A stretch of 64,000 bases of DNA from Nymphaea colorata (GCF_008831285.2 NC_045140.1:9422505-9486504); one strand, 5' to 3'. Counted from the stretch's first letter, positions 1 through 13,137 are shown. Numbers and translations: made by a program. Notes: generated from the sequence alone by a model not told the origin.

Positions 1-1906
1 GACATGAACCAATAACTGACCACAATAATGTTGTTAAAACCAGTTAATTGAGTAGTTAGGAAATGTATAAGAGAGAATTTTCGATTGTATGCCAAAAAGA
101 AAATATGCTTACATAAATCTTCATATTTAAAAAAAAAATAGAAACATTGAGACTATAAAATGTGCCTTGCATGTGATTGTTTCTAGGTCGTACAATAGGC
201 TAATTCATAAGCATAAGTAACTATTTCATCATATACTAACCAGAGTGCTGCTACTGTGCAAACAAGCATTGGTGAACAAAAAAAATGCATGTGCAGGTGT
301 GCATGCAACTCAGAAATTTGTTCATAACAAGTAGTGAAAAATTATATGTCTATGTAGATAATAAGAGAACATGCTGCTCACCAGAATTTTACAACTCAAC
401 AGTTTTCTGCATGTTCTGCCCCTTTTGTTCCTTCAAGAATGCATTATGGATAGAGTGCAATTAGAACATTAATCTCTTTTTTTAGGCAATATTATTGGTC
501 ATAACATGATCCTCTGACCTATAGCACTTATAAAATGAAAAATTAATGAACAAGTGGAAATGAATTAATGGTCTTGCCATTTCAAGATACATATAAAAGC
601 TACAAAAATGACAAAAAAAAAAAACATATATGTAAAACAATATATCTAAAATGCACTGAAAGAATCCACATGACTTTAGAAGAAATAACTAAACAGATTA
701 TTATCTGGTGCACAAGCAGAATAAAACATATGATACGAAACTTGGATATGATTAGCCATAGATATGTAAACATCACTAGAGACACTATGCTACATAATCC
801 ACTCCTAGTGTTTCCAAGACTTGCATTCAAAAAAACCTCCACTTGTCCCCCAAAACAATAAAAACAGGTTCAGAACTAAGCTCCTCACTGCAAATAAACT
901 TATAAACATTTAGGTATACAGAAATGTAAACAAAAGAGAAATGAATTTTCTGGAAACAGTAGCACTTGCCTTTCAAAAAGACTCATGATATCATTCTTTA
1001 CATCATTCTAGATGTTTTTTGGAGTTCAACAAGTAGTCATGGCTGTAATTTTTGGCGAGTCTTTGAACAGGTCATTAAGTCCATATAAAAATTGTGGCTT
1101 ACTTTCATCTATGGCTGGAGGTTTACTTGTTTCAGTCGCTACCAGTCTGACACTTGTTCAGCAGTTGCTGCATGATAAAGTCACAAAAAAATGTGAGTCA
1201 ACCTTGCAGGCAAGCATGATAAAAAACCAAATCATGAGTTAACCAATAAGAATCACACAGGCCAATAGTCAAGGCCCCTTTAATATTTTATGATGTGTAT
1301 AAATCAGCAAGTTATAAGCTTTGTCACATGGGTACTACTGTAAAGGCAGCATACCTGTACCGGTTGGGTACGACATTGGTACTGGTATTGTCTCAGGTAC
1401 TTCTTACATACTGGTCAAACAATACCAAATTTAGCCAACGTACCTGAGACCATATCTGTCCAATTTAGGACTCGGTCAAAGTTGACCAAATCCTTTCCTA
1501 TCCAAAATTTAGATTTTCAGTTCTTTTTTTACACTATTTACATTCAGAATGCACATACAGAGCTGCACTTTCATATTTTGCTCAATAGTTTCTTCTTTAG
1601 AATCTATAAATTTTGAATCATGAATGTGTTATTTTGTTTGTTTGTTCCCTTTTTGTGTACAAACAAGTTTTTATGTCAGTGAGGACATTGTATTGTCTTG
1701 AATGTTAAAACAACAGCAATGAAGTTTTCTATCTTATTTTGGTCTAAATACTGCTGGATTTACTTGCAAATGATTTTAATTTAAGTATTGAAATGGAAGC
1801 ATTTGATCCATATGAAATACTGATAGCCAAAATGGATATACTAGAGTTAGACTAGTGAATCTCACAATTACAGCGGCATGGTAGAGCCACACTAGTTGCA
1901 ATTAAT

Positions 1907-1941
<35 letters not shown>

Positions 1942-2929
1942 GAGTTCAATGTTGAGTTGGAATTCGAGAACTTAGGAACTATCAAACTGAAGGGACAGGT
2001 TAATGGTCTCACTAGTAGCTAAACGGAATGGTCTGATATCAGCAATCAGCTAGAGATGGAAGAAACTCCTTTTTGCGTGGCTGCCTAAGAAGTTGGGTTA
2101 TGCTATCCTCGATGACATACTGTTTTTGGTTGATGATGCTGTCTGTCAAGCCACATACCCCCCATAGATTTTTGCTAAAATCTATTCTTTCATATGAATG
2201 TTTATTGTCGCTTTTGCTTGAGCATGCTAATGCAATTCAGGGTAAAGTGTAGAATGAAAATCATTTTCTTTTTTACCCTATCAGCATTTCAGGTGTTTGA
2301 TGGACTTAAAGGCAAAGATGCTGTGCGTTTTGTCTGTGACAATCTACCGTGTGTGATGTAATGGATGCTGATTTCCCGCTTGAACTTGAACCATGTGGTG
2401 ACTAGGTCTTACATGCAAGCTGATGACATTCATGAGGTGGGCTACTTCCACTTTATGGTTCTTCATACGAATAATAAACGGAGTTCAAGAATTTATGTAC
2501 TTTAATATGAAAAAAGTGCTACACTCAGATCTTTCTCGGCCAGGCACAGCAGTAGACATGTCGAGGGACCAACGGTACCCTGTCGCTCCTTTCAAGATTC
2601 AAATTTCTTCTATCAGATCATGGAATGTCTTTTTAATCTTACGGCAGTCTCCCCAAACTTAGTGAGAATGATTTTGCAATGGCAAGAAACACTTCAGGCA
2701 AACATATACGCTCAGGCATATATACAGCTCTTAATCTTAACATATAATGGATCTTGCTACAGGTGCATAAATTTTATCAGCTGATCTGTTTAAGCAATTG
2801 GCATTCCAATATATTTGAAATTAATAGAGTAGCATATTATTGGAACACTCGACAAGTTGATGACTGTATTTGAACTATGTTAGTCTCCCATTGTCGATAT
2901 ATTATCTATTAAAGAACAGTATAGAGAGC
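1..2929. other. AT-rich intergenic DNA, no gene recognised
   Basis: Both strands contain only short open frames with no family signature. A (TA)n tract lies at 1911-1937. Around 2292-2360 a short open run follows a pyrimidine-rich stretch ending in CAG, which resembles a plant 3' splice site, but the run soon meets a stop and I cannot assign it. Confidence 0.6.
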
Positions 2930-3066
2930 TAATATAGAACTGCGTGCTTACCCTACAGATGAGAGATTTACTCAAGAACTTGGACAATTGGAGGAAGCGG
3001 CGGCTCGGAATGACCAATTGAACATTAATCAAGTCAAATATGTCGATGAACTACAAGCCAATCATG
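2930..3066 (+). pseudogene. Orphan coding-like fragment, possible exon relic
   Basis: One frame stays open for about 45 codons after an in-frame TAG. It reads as a charged, Glu/Gln/Ala-rich helix-like peptide containing ERFTQELGQLEEAAARND. The composition differs from the AT-rich surroundings, with GC-rich codons such as GCG GCG GCT CGG. It ends in a poly-T run at about 3067. There is no start codon and no recognised family. It could be an exon of a decayed gene, a captured gene fragment or chance. The family is unknown to me. Confidence 0.25.
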
Positions 3067-5969
3067 TTTTTTTTTTTTTTTTTTCCGATCTATTGAAGGC
3101 CGCTATGACAATGGCCATATAGTTTTGTTGCGTTCCTTTTAACTTTTTTTTTTTTTGGTTTAAAGGCCCTTATATCAATGTTACATATGACAGTGTCTAA
3201 TATAAATATTTCTATATGTGACAGATTTGTTCAATTGTTTGCATTTTTACGTATGAATATTGAACATGTTCAGAGTACTATTTACACGTGAGCAATTAAC
3301 TTATTACGTTTACTTAAAGAAGACGGCCGTTGGCGGGAAACTGACATCAGTAAAGGTTGACATTATATTGTTGTCACTAATTGCTGTCAATAGTGGCAAT
3401 ATAAATCATCACAGAAGGTATACTTTAGCGACGAAGTCTAAATAATCAATATTAATACTTCGACCATGTCCATTTTTGTGACTGCATAATGTTGAAAAAG
3501 TCAGCGCTACCAGTACTAATTGTGACTATCCAAGATTTCATCACCGTAAGGCTCCATATGTATTAAAATGTCAGAATACCCTATTGCAACCCCAACATCA
3601 CTGACCCCCCCTTATTGGTTATTTTTTACTATCAGGGCTTCATTTACTGATGGTAAAAATCCATAGAGCTTCAAAGAACTGCTCTAGTGTTTCCCGAGAA
3701 GAAGATGGTGACTATATATATATATATATGGCTGTTCATTCAAAACCCATAAATAGTTGAGAAAAAATAAGCAGAAAAATGTATGAACTAATACTAGATA
3801 ACGAAAATGTTAGTAACAGTTTGATTCTTGTTTTTTCATAATTATCCATCATGTTGAACTTGGTTAAATGACTGGATAACTCTAAAAAGTCAGAGTCATT
3901 ATTCAATTTTCATACATAATACATAAATGATTTTTGAATTTTACCATCTTGGTTTGAATGGCCCGATGCAATTAGACGGAGAAAGAGAGAAATTTACCCT
4001 GATGGCCCGATGCAATTAGACGGAGAAAGAGAGAAATTTACCCTGATGGGGGGCGCGGGAGTGATGGAGAGAGAAATTTTTCATGAAGCTAAAAGTTAGG
4101 AGCACCTTTATGCACATGTTAGAAGCCATTTGGAGCTCAATTCCATAAGAAGGCAGTAGCTATAACAATTAGCTGCAACCCACCTTAATTCCAAGAGCAT
4201 CCGTGATATCCAGTTTATGTCCCATCAACAGTCTGCGTCAGGGTCCAGGAGATGCCTAATGGAATTCTAACGTGTACAACACCTCATTTTGTGTGGTGTC
4301 TTCAACAAGGAACAGCAATTTCGTCCAAGTTAATAGCGCCAGGCACCTTCCTTGCTACACATCATAGATACTCTTACGCATGCATGATTGACATTGCATG
4401 GGCGGCGCGCATTATATATGTTTCCCACATGGCCATGACAGGCCATGTGAACATGACCATGCGTGCATCATTATATTCCCCGACATGGACGAAAAATTTT
4501 ATTCTTCGGTTGAAGAATCACTACTTTTGAGGTACTTAAATACCTAGCCATATATATATGGTGTGCTTCTTTAACAAGTTGTTATATCTACTAAATTACT
4601 AATAACCTCTTTACGTACTTTGAGGTAAAAACTTTCGATAAAAGACTTTTGAACTCTGAAAAGCTTTACTGATTAGGCAAGTGAAGAGATGCGTAGCCAT
4701 GCAAGAGGCCACAACAAGGTTTGAACCCAAGACCAACAACCCACCGGCAAGGCTCTTCTTGGTTGTCCCAATCCCTTGGTTCCAATTAAAAAGACTACTT
4801 TTCATAAGTATTATATATGCCAGTGTTTTCCTGTTTTCGATTTTAAATTCATTCCTTACTGACCATAAACAATATAATATTAATCAAGTATGTATAAACG
4901 GTTAGCAGGCAAGGTTAAGTTTGCATTCACTTTGTCTTTTCTTAATAATATCAGAATCCTAGAGAACGGAAAAAGTCAACAAATAGCATTTCAAGACCTA
5001 AGCACATATTACTAACTCAATGATTATAGTAAGCTTTTGGCTATGTTTCCTAGAGTCAACAGTTTTGCCGTGCATTTTTCTAAATCTTAGAAGCTGATTT
5101 CCCATGAAGGCCCCTTGCTTGTCATCGGTAACAGGCTAGGGCCATTAAATATTGTGCCTCACTCCTGTTAGCATTAGGAACTAAAGTACTGCTCCAGATT
5201 TCCCACTGATCACTTTAATTAAGGAAACATTCTGCTAGGGGATAGGCGCCAAACTTTGACACACAAAAAATAACATATACAACACAAAAATGGGATTTCC
5301 ACAAGCATATAACAACATTTATAGTCATCTCATTTGGTATGGGTTCCATACGCAAATGCTGCCCCTCCATCCAACGATTCTATAGTGAGCTATGCTAGTA
5401 GTGAGCAACAACTTAGTTTCAACGGCGGCCTTAGTTGCTGTGAACTTCAAAGCTGACGATCGTGAAACTAGTACCGGGTTACCTATGATTGGTTGGGAGC
5501 ATACTTGCGATAAAGGCTGTTAGCCTTCGACTCCACTCACTGATATCATTCATTTCAATATAAGCAACATTAATCAACCGAATTCTATATAGAATTCAAT
5601 TATAAAACCATATAATATGTAAAAGAAATATAGTACAAAAAAAGACACCGACATGGGTCACCGAGCTATTAACCAAAAACTTTTCCATGTGTCTCATAAA
5701 CGATATTCTAATTTAAGGTTGGAAAAATGAGATAATAATTACAAGGGGGAAGACCTTACTTGCTGTATTTTATTTGGTTGATTGTTATTTCAAATTCGAG
5801 TGATCTGTTCTTGGTGAGCCACAGCAATTGTGCCCATAATTTGGTCATTTTGGTCGGAATTTATTATAGACTTTTACCGGTTCCTTCTTATCTCTTTCTT
5901 CTATGAACTTCGGTTATGAAAGAAATTTTACTTTCCATTTACATACTCTAGGGCATAGAAATGCTATTT

Positions 5970-5971
<2 letters not shown>
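3067..5971. other. AT-rich intergenic DNA
   Basis: Poly-T runs (3068-3084, 3146-3157), a short (TA)n at 3714-3729 and a 44-bp tandem duplication at 3961-4048 are the visible features. The open frames at 4252-4530 and 4681-4905 have no domain signature and show no coding-like composition. Confidence 0.6.
3961..4048. repeat. Perfect 44-bp tandem duplication
   Basis: The unit beginning GCCCGATGCAATTAGACGG and ending CCCTGATG occurs twice head to tail, at 3961-4004 and 4005-4048, without mismatch. The perfect identity suggests a recent slippage or repair event. Confidence 0.9.

Positions 5972-6060
<89 letters not shown>
5972..6060. repeat. (TA)n microsatellite, 89 bp
   Basis: Uninterrupted TA dinucleotides, about 44 units. 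This is the longest (TA)n array in the window. Open frames reading Ile-Tyr repeats through it are artefacts. Confidence 0.95.
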
Positions 6061-6061
<1 letters not shown>

Positions 6062-7689
6062 TTTAGCTTTACTAAAAATACTATTTAGAAAAAATGCTAA
6101 TAGTCAGTTAGTAGGACTGTTGATACACAAGCTAGATATAACAAGAGATAAAAGAAATTATCCCTCCCCTTATATATTTAATACGTTCTCCTAGAAACAA
6201 ACTTGCAAATCGCCAGTCTAGACCAAAATGCCTCCCGTCTCATATCACCTCTATCTTTCCCAACAACTTTAAGTATCTAGTGAGTTTCCAGCCCTCATTG
6301 TTCATTTTTTTGTCATCCTTCCCAAAACAACATAATGGTACTTGGTTTTAATTTCCTTGCTCAGAGTTGATGAATCTCTCCTTTTGTCAACTTTCAAATC
6401 TAGGAAGAGAAATTGGTCCTTACACCACAAGCTAACTAAAAACATCATGTCTATTGTTGTTTCTAACTTTTCCAATAAACTAAATAGAGACATGGTAACA
6501 ACTTTCTCAACATTTGGTGACAGGCCTATTTTCGAAATTGTGATTGAATCACCAGTCGAGTTCTTTGATTAAATTTGACTTTTGCACTCTATTCACCCAA
6601 ATTGGATAGTAATTGTTCTCCATAAGCTCTTCAATTTTGGACAAGCATAAAACAAATGTTTCACTTTCTCCTTAGCAAACTTGTAAAGTCAAATTAGGAA
6701 TACAGACCTTGTTCAAGTAGCCTAATAATGCAACAATGTTGTGAACTGTTGGCAATATCCCCCTTTAGCCATTGGGAATTGAACTCCCAACTGTGTGTGT
6801 CAACTGGGGAATGTCCCGTGGGCAATTTATTGCTTACCGCCCAAGCAGTTGGCATTGGTCATTGTCTTTGCCAATGTTATACATAAATTATGAGAATTTC
6901 CATCCATCACAACAGTTGGGAGTTCTTGTAATTCCCAACAACCATTGCAGTTGGGAATTATGATTTCCAACAAGCATAACTGTAGGGAGTTCTAATGCCT
7001 TTTTAGCATTCACATAGCCTTTTAAAAAAACTTTTAAAAGGTCAAAGATCAGAAACGCTAAACAATCATATTTGAATGTCTAAGCCACTACTATTGGAAT
7101 GATGGAAAATTACCACAAGGCCAAAATGACACCCTGGTGCAACCAATAGCTGATGTAGATGGTACAACTTTGACAAGATTTGTTAGTATTTACATGAAGG
7201 ATTGCATAACAAAAATAGGTAGTATGGTTGGTCAACACAAATAGAATATGAGAAGAACTTGAAACTCAGAAAGGTGTGCAAAAAGATATGCATGTCAAAG
7301 GAAGCATTTGTGTTTTGGTGAAAATATTGCCATAAGTAACCCACTAACTTACTAAAATAAGACAATATCAAAGAGCTCATATTCTCTGATTTTACAAGGA
7401 TTGTGCTAACTTTCTCGGAGATTTTCCAACCCTCAGTTACGTTTTTATTTTAACAAATTATTGTAGCTTTTACATAGTTAGGAGAAAGATAATAACCACA
7501 CAAGTGCTAGTAGAAATTCAACACTTCGCTGAGACAAAGCACAAAAGAGCACTACTAAAGTTCATAGGTGCTTACTAAGTGTGAAGCATGTACAATAGTT
7601 CTGCAATGCACAAGAATGGTCTCGTGAATAATATGTCTATACAAATGTAAAAATGAGAATTTACTAACTGATATTTCTTACAAAATAAG
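6061..7689. other. Intergenic DNA with a palindromic-repeat patch
   Basis: No gene recognised. Short open frames on both strands (for example 6302-6493 and 7183-7380 on the minus strand) lack family signatures. A repeat-rich patch at about 6769-6992 is listed separately. Confidence 0.55.
6769..6992. repeat. Clustered inverted copies of a TTGGGAATT-type motif
   Basis: The word CAGTTGGGAATT and variants (GTTGGGAGTT, AATTCCCAAC) recur in both orientations at about 6775-6794, 6914-6943, 6948-6961 and 6980-6993. Alternating direct and inverted short motifs are typical of subterminal regions of DNA transposons or MITEs. No clean terminal repeats were found. Confidence 0.4.
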
Positions 7690-9309
7690 ATCCCAACATT
7701 GGAGCATCTTCTTTCAAATCTTTTCAATATTGTTGAGAACACAAAAAACCTCAAAATGTAATAAAGACTCATTTCAAGAACAAATAAGGAATAAAAAGTA
7801 TGGACTATATTAGCAAAGTTCAACAAAGTCCAATGTCGCCAATGAAATAAAGAATATCATAATATCCACTTTTATGGATCATTTTTTTTAAATATTTCTC
7901 TCATACATCATTTTGAGCAATGTTTCAATGTACAGATTCTCTGGGATACTGGAGTTGTTGTTTCAAGCTTGCAACTTAGTTTTTCAATGAGCTATTTTTT
8001 TTCTCAAGTTAGATTGCTCTTTCTTGTGCAACCTCTGCCCATGTGGAAGAATTAGCAGCTTTTTGTTCCTAAGTAAATCAACTTTGTTGTGGATCAAATA
8101 TGTACGTGGAGTTTGGTCCTAATTCATATGTACACACGTGTCAACGATGCTCTCATCCCATGATAGTTGCATAGACATCATTACGGTTGGTTATCATTAG
8201 AATTTTGAAGTTGCAAAGATCTTAACCTTTTAATTTTATCCTACATTAAACAAATAACAAAAAAAAATGATCAAAAGTTAAGACCACATGATTAAGAAAT
8301 GCACAAAGAACCTATGTACAATGAAATATCACATACAATCAAATCTATAGTGTTAATTTATTGGATTTTTATCTATTGTCTAATGTGTCTCTTTGAAGAC
8401 ATCCATGTGGTTATCATTGTCATATAAACTAATAAGACATAAATATTAATCATATATTCTCAGTTGAAAAAACAAAAAACATGTTTATAAATGGAATTTG
8501 CATGTCATATCCTTTCATCCCAAACTCTTACCATGCTTCTTGATCCTCTTGTGTGTGGACACTTTAACTTGACCCTGTTCTCCTTGTTCTTTTTTAACTT
8601 TGCCAACAATTCAATAATTACATTATGAACTGCATCTATTATGCAATGAAACATATAACTAAATTTATTATAGCTACCTACCACTTTGGTGAATTCTATC
8701 TCTTTTGACAATCTTTGTATTGTTTCGGGTCTACTTTATCCCGATCCTCCATATCTGTGTTCACACAGTCCTTATCTTTTTCTAATGGATCAAATTACTT
8801 TTTCCTCAGTTCACATTTGTACCATCTTTAACTTTCATTCAACTTTAACATGACCCACTATTCTTTATTTTTGCCTAATTCAATTTTTTGCCTACTTACA
8901 CACAAACAAATATATTTTTAAAAAATTTTAGCCAAGTATTATAACTTACTGGAGCCCATTGCCTATTGGGTGCTAATGTTCTCAAGAAGCTAGTCGATGG
9001 TGATGCATTGTCTTTAATTGTTTGTCCAATTTCATTACATTGGAGTTTTGTCTTCTTGCCATTTTTCATCTTGGCTACCTTAAACATCTACTGTTGTCAC
9101 ATCTCTTATTTTGCATGAATTAGATCTATCACAAATATCAAATACCATATATGAAAATAAATATATAACAGTAAAAAAGACATCTTAGGTAACAATCATA
9201 TCCGTACTAGCATTGAAGTTCCAATAGTTCTTATAAGGCATAGTTGTAATCAAAGAATGACCAACAGCCATTCCACTTAACACAAGGATCCATTCAATGA
9301 AGAAGTCCT
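7690..9309. mobile_element. Repeat block X, copy 1 (upstream of copia LTR)
   Basis: This block of about 1.62 kb aligns by eye along its length with 13138-14830, with many substitutions and small indels. Shared landmarks are GGAGCATCTT near the left end, the TTCAAGAACAAATAAGGAATA segment, GTGTGTGGACACTTTAACTTGACC, ACTGGAGCCCATTGCCTATTGG and GGATCCATTCAATGAAGAAGTCC at the right end. Each copy is followed directly by a copia LTR. On the minus strand it carries a Transposase_24-like fragment, so X probably derives from a CACTA-type element or a captured part of one. Confidence 0.6.
8505..9087 (-). pseudogene. Transposase_24-like (plant Ptta/En/Spm) fragment
   Basis: Reading the minus strand from 9087 to 8896 gives a peptide containing CNEIGQTIKDNASPSTSFL, then APVSYNTW. 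This is the hallmark NELGQPIG...SFLGTLAR...PL.Y.DW pattern of the Transposase_24 family found in plant CACTA elements. A second open piece at 8711-8505 ends with KENRVKLKCPHTRGSRSM, which matches the downstream N(K/R)xNRxKLxxPHTxGSRSFAR block in the right order. Stops and AT-rich spacers separate the pieces (introns or decay), and no complete protein is possible. A diverged copy lies at about 13970-14580. The family match is from memory of its motifs. Confidence 0.6.
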
Positions 9310-9609
9310 TGTTGAAGTGTGGAGCTTGATCCGCACTTGATAGTCTTTCTTAATTTTCATGTTTTTTTAAAGAGCATTTATATCATTTTCCACTTTGCAT
9401 GTTTTAACCTAGTCTCATGTTTATGAGGGTACTATATTAGCTTGTATTCTCTATTTTTCTGTGATAGTGAAAAGCTGCTCTGTGTAAAGATAGTGGATGT
9501 AGGACGACGTTGTCTTCGAACCACATAATCTTTGTGTCTTCTTTCTTTTCTTCTATTTTTCTCTTCTCTTGGTGCATTAAGGGAATGTGAGAGTGACACG
9601 TTCCTACCA
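9310..9609 (+). mobile_element. Copia LTR, 5' side
   Basis: The segment starts TGTTGAAGTGTGGAGC and ends TTCCTACCA, immediately before a primer-binding site. It aligns with the solo LTR at 16428-16731 (GCATTTATATCAT, GTGATAGTGAAAA, CTTTGTGT, TTGGTGCAT) and with 14831-15137. Its length of about 300 bp is normal for a small plant copia LTR. Confidence 0.75.
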
Positions 9610-9624
9610 ACTGGTACCAGAGCA
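9610..9624 (+). other. Primer-binding site (initiator tRNA-Met type)
   Basis: CTGGTACCAGAGCATGG directly follows the LTR end. It differs by one base from the TGGTATCAGAGC core complementary to the 3' end of plant initiator tRNA-Met, the usual copia primer. This fixes the + orientation of the element. Confidence 0.75.
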
Positions 9625-9659
9625 TGGTTTGTGGTCGAGAGGAACAATTGGAACAATGG

Positions 9660-12600
9660 TGATGGAAGAATGATAGTTGAATTTTCAAAATTTTGATGGC
9701 ACAAATTTTAAATTTGAAGGATGTATATCGAAGACTACCTATATCAAAAGAAATTACATCAACCCATCATTGGAGTGAAGTGGACAACAATGTCGTAGGA
9801 AGATTGGTAGTTGCTATATAGACAAGCACTTAAAGTTATTCAGTTGACACTGACCAAGATTGTTGCCTTCAACATCATCAATGAGAAGACCACTGTGGGC
9901 CTGAGGAAGGCAGTAACTAATATGTATGAAAGGCTCAAATAAGGTTTATTGGATGCATAGTTTATTTAATTTGAAGATGGCTAAATGTACTTCTGCTACT
10001 AATCATATAAATGAATATAATGTGATTACATTTCAATTGAGTTTTGTGGGCATTAAATTTGATGATGAGATTCAAGCCTTGATTCTTTTGTCATCATTGC
10101 TTGAGAGTTGGGTGCTAATATGATTGCAGTGAGTAGTTCTTATGGGTCTAACAAGCCAAAATTTAGCAATGTTTGAGACTTGATCTTGAGTGAAGATATT
10201 CATAGAAGAGAACCATGATAAATTTTTGCTTCTACCATAAATATTCAAGGTAGAAAAAGGATGAACAAAAACAATTAAGAAAGAGTCAGATCTAAATCGA
10301 AAGGGAAAGGTTAGTTCAAACATCGAGGAGAATGATGCTGGCACTCTGGAAAACCAGGTTACCCAAAAAGGGATTGCTTGTAGATTATTGAAAATGAAAA
10401 ATTAATAGAAGGAAGAAGAATCTGTAAATGTTGCCATGAAGGACATATATGATGGCCTAGTTTTGAGTCTGTATAGCTTCATTGAAATCTTGGATTTTAG
10501 ATTCTGGTGCATCTTTTCACTCTACTTCATATGAGGAAAAAATTATATTGCATGCAACTTTAGCAAACATATTGGAGATGATGAACCACTAGACATTATG
10601 GGGGAGGGTGATATCCATATGCAGATGCGAAATGAGCATGTATGAAAACTGAATGATGTCAGACAAGTTTTGTGTTTGAGGAGAAATTTGGTTTCTATAG
10701 GTCAGCTTGATGATGGGTATGTCAACTATGTTTTTTGAAGGATGTTGGAAGATAACCAAAGGTGCAACGAGCCAACTAACTGGGTACTTTGTACATAATT
10801 TGCAAACATTAAAGACATAGTGGCTGCAACAAAATGTGATAACAACTCATTGCTATGGCAATATAGGCTTAGACATATGAGTAAAAAATGGATGAAAATT
10901 ATGGCAGCAAAGAATAAATTACATAATCTGAAATTTATAGAAGTTGGACCTTGTGAAGATTACATTTTAGAAAACAGAAAAAGGAAACCTTCTCCAAAGT
11001 CAGGCAACCACCAAAGAACGAGAAGTCATAGTTAGAACATATAGATGTTTGGGGACCACCTCTATTCATTTCCTTAGAAGATCACTCTATTATGTCACAT
11101 TTAATGATGACTACACTAAGAATGCATGAGTTTATTTTTTGAGAAATAAATCTGATGTCTTTAATACTTTTAAAAGGTGGAAGACTGAAGTCGAAAATTA
11201 AATTGTAAAGAAAGTGAAATGTCTATGATCAGGAAATACATATGAATATGGTAGCAATGAATTCAAGAAATTTTGCGCATATAATGAAATCCAGAAGAAG
11301 AAAACAACTCTAAGAAAAGCACAACAAAATATGGTCGTTGAACACATGAATATAACATTGATGAGAGGATTATGAACATGAGATTGCATTATGGTCTACT
11401 CAAGTGCTTTTGGACTGATGCCATTAGTACTTCTATCTATCTGAATAAACGTGAACCCTCTATTCCCTTGAAGTACAAATACTTGAAAAAGTTTGGATAG
11501 GAAAGAAGGTAAACCTTTTGCACTTAAGACTTTTTTGTTGTGTTTCTTATGTGCATACTGACTCTGATAACAAAGATAACCTGGATCCAAAGTCAAAAAG
11601 ATGATATTTCATTGGACATGATAATGATAATTTAGTTTTTGGGATGATGAAAAAAAAAATCATCATACATAAGGATGTAATTTACAATGAAATAATACTT
11701 TACAAAGATAGAAACCACTACTTCAAAAAAGATGAAAAATCAAGAGGTAGGAATAGAGCAGGTTGAAATGAAAGAGGTTTCTCAAGAGGATGTAGTCAAA
11801 ATAACTTTGAAAATCTAGAGAGCAACCATTTGAACAAAATCTTAGAATGCCTAAAGTGCAGTTGATGAGATCAATTAGGACACCAAAGCCTACTCAGAGG
11901 TATTTGCATTTCTTGTATTATTTATTGTTGACTGATGATGGTGAACAAAAACATGGGTGCTGAGCTACCAACTGAAAAATGGGCTCTGCATAATAAATGG
12001 GTCTATCAAATAAAGGAGGAGAGTGATGGTAGTAAGAGGTATAAAGCAAGGTTAGTAGTGAAGGGTTTTCAGCAAAAAGAGGGTATTGGTTACACCAAAA
12101 TCTTCTCTCCAGTTGTTAAATTGACTACATTTAGATTGGTGTTGATTTTGGTTGCAGTTGAAAATCTATACCTAAAACAATGTGATGTCAAATCAGCTGC
12201 TCTCAATGGGGATTTTGAGGAAGACATCTACATAGATGTAAATTGGAAAAGAGTCTATATGGTTGAAGCAAGCAGCATGCCAGTTGTATAAAAAGTTCGA
12301 TAGCTTCACAAAAAGAAATGAATTTATGGGATGTGATATAGATCATTGTTGTTACTTTAAAAGACTTGATAGTTATTACATTAATTTACTCTTGTATGCA
12401 AATGATATACTTATTGTAAGTTTTAGTCTTCAAAAGATCAATATGTTAAAACAATAATTATCAAAGGAGTTTACAATGAATGACTTAGGTGCTGCGAGAC
12501 AAATTCTTGGAATAAGAACAATAAGGGACAAGAAGATAGATACTTTAAAATTATCTCAAGAAACTTGTATGACAGAAAGAACGTATCTTTACAAGGCTTT

Positions 12601-13010
12601 GTAGATGCAAATTTAGGAGTTGGATATGTATACACTTTGGGTGGCAAAAGTCTTAGTTGGGTATCTTAACTTCAAAATATTGTTACATTATCTACCACCA
12701 AAGCAGAATATTTTGCCATCAAGTAAAGAAATGTTTGGCTCAAGAACCTTTAAAAGAGTTAGGCAGAAAAGAATATAAAGGTGTTCATTTCTATGATAGC
12801 CAAAGTTCTATTCCTTTGGAAAACAATTTGGTGTTCCATGCAAGGACATAACATATACAACTAAAGTATCACTTTATTTGTGACTTGTTAGAAGATAATG
12901 TGTTGTCATTTGAAAAGATTTGTGGAACAGACTATCCAATAGACATGTGGACAAGTCTGTGATTGTTGAGAAATTGAGGCTACAAACCATGGTTGGCTAC
13001 CAATATTAAT
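9660..13010 (+). pseudogene. Decayed Ty1/copia gag-pol (TNT1-94-like)
   Basis: The domains occur in canonical copia order across all three frames. Gag is seen near 9926-10123 (NLKMAKC, then ALILLSSLLESW). A degenerate zinc knuckle is near 10340-10385. The protease motif WILDSGASFHST is near 10491-10530, and the GAG-pre-integrase block is at 10820-11030. Integrase runs from about 11040 (DVWGPP). Reverse transcriptase occupies about 11935-12460 (KARLVVKGFQQKEG, then DVKSAALNGDFEEDIY), and RNase H lies at about 12600-12960. Many stops and frameshifts break it. The RT active site reads YAND at 12395-12406 instead of YxDD, so the enzyme would be dead even if the frame were intact. It cannot encode a full polyprotein. 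Confidence 0.9.
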
Positions 13011-13075
13011 TGTTGAGGAGGTGCCACAGAGGATGATTTGAAGGAGTACAAAGCTTGAATGCTAGAACAGTCTCC

Positions 13076-13086
13076 AAGTGGGAGAT
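13076..13086 (+). other. Polypurine tract of the copia element
   Basis: AAGTGGGAGATTG immediately precedes TGTTAG, the usual copia arrangement in which the PPT sits next to the 3' LTR start. Confidence 0.7.
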
Positions 13087-13137
13087 TGTTAGACTATAGA
13101 GTCTGATCCATACTGATCCATACTTAATAGTCTTCCC
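13087..13137 (+). mobile_element. Start of the 3' LTR, interrupted after about 50 bp
   Basis: TGTTAGACTATAGAGTCTG resembles the first bases of the solo LTR (TGTTGGAGTGTAGAGCCTG). After a short duplicated GATCCATACT, the LTR sequence stops and block X begins. A full LTR resumes only at 14831. Confidence 0.6.

Noticed and set aside
5903-6194. Open frames encoding long Ile-Tyr repeats
   Set aside because: Produced entirely by the (TA)n microsatellite.
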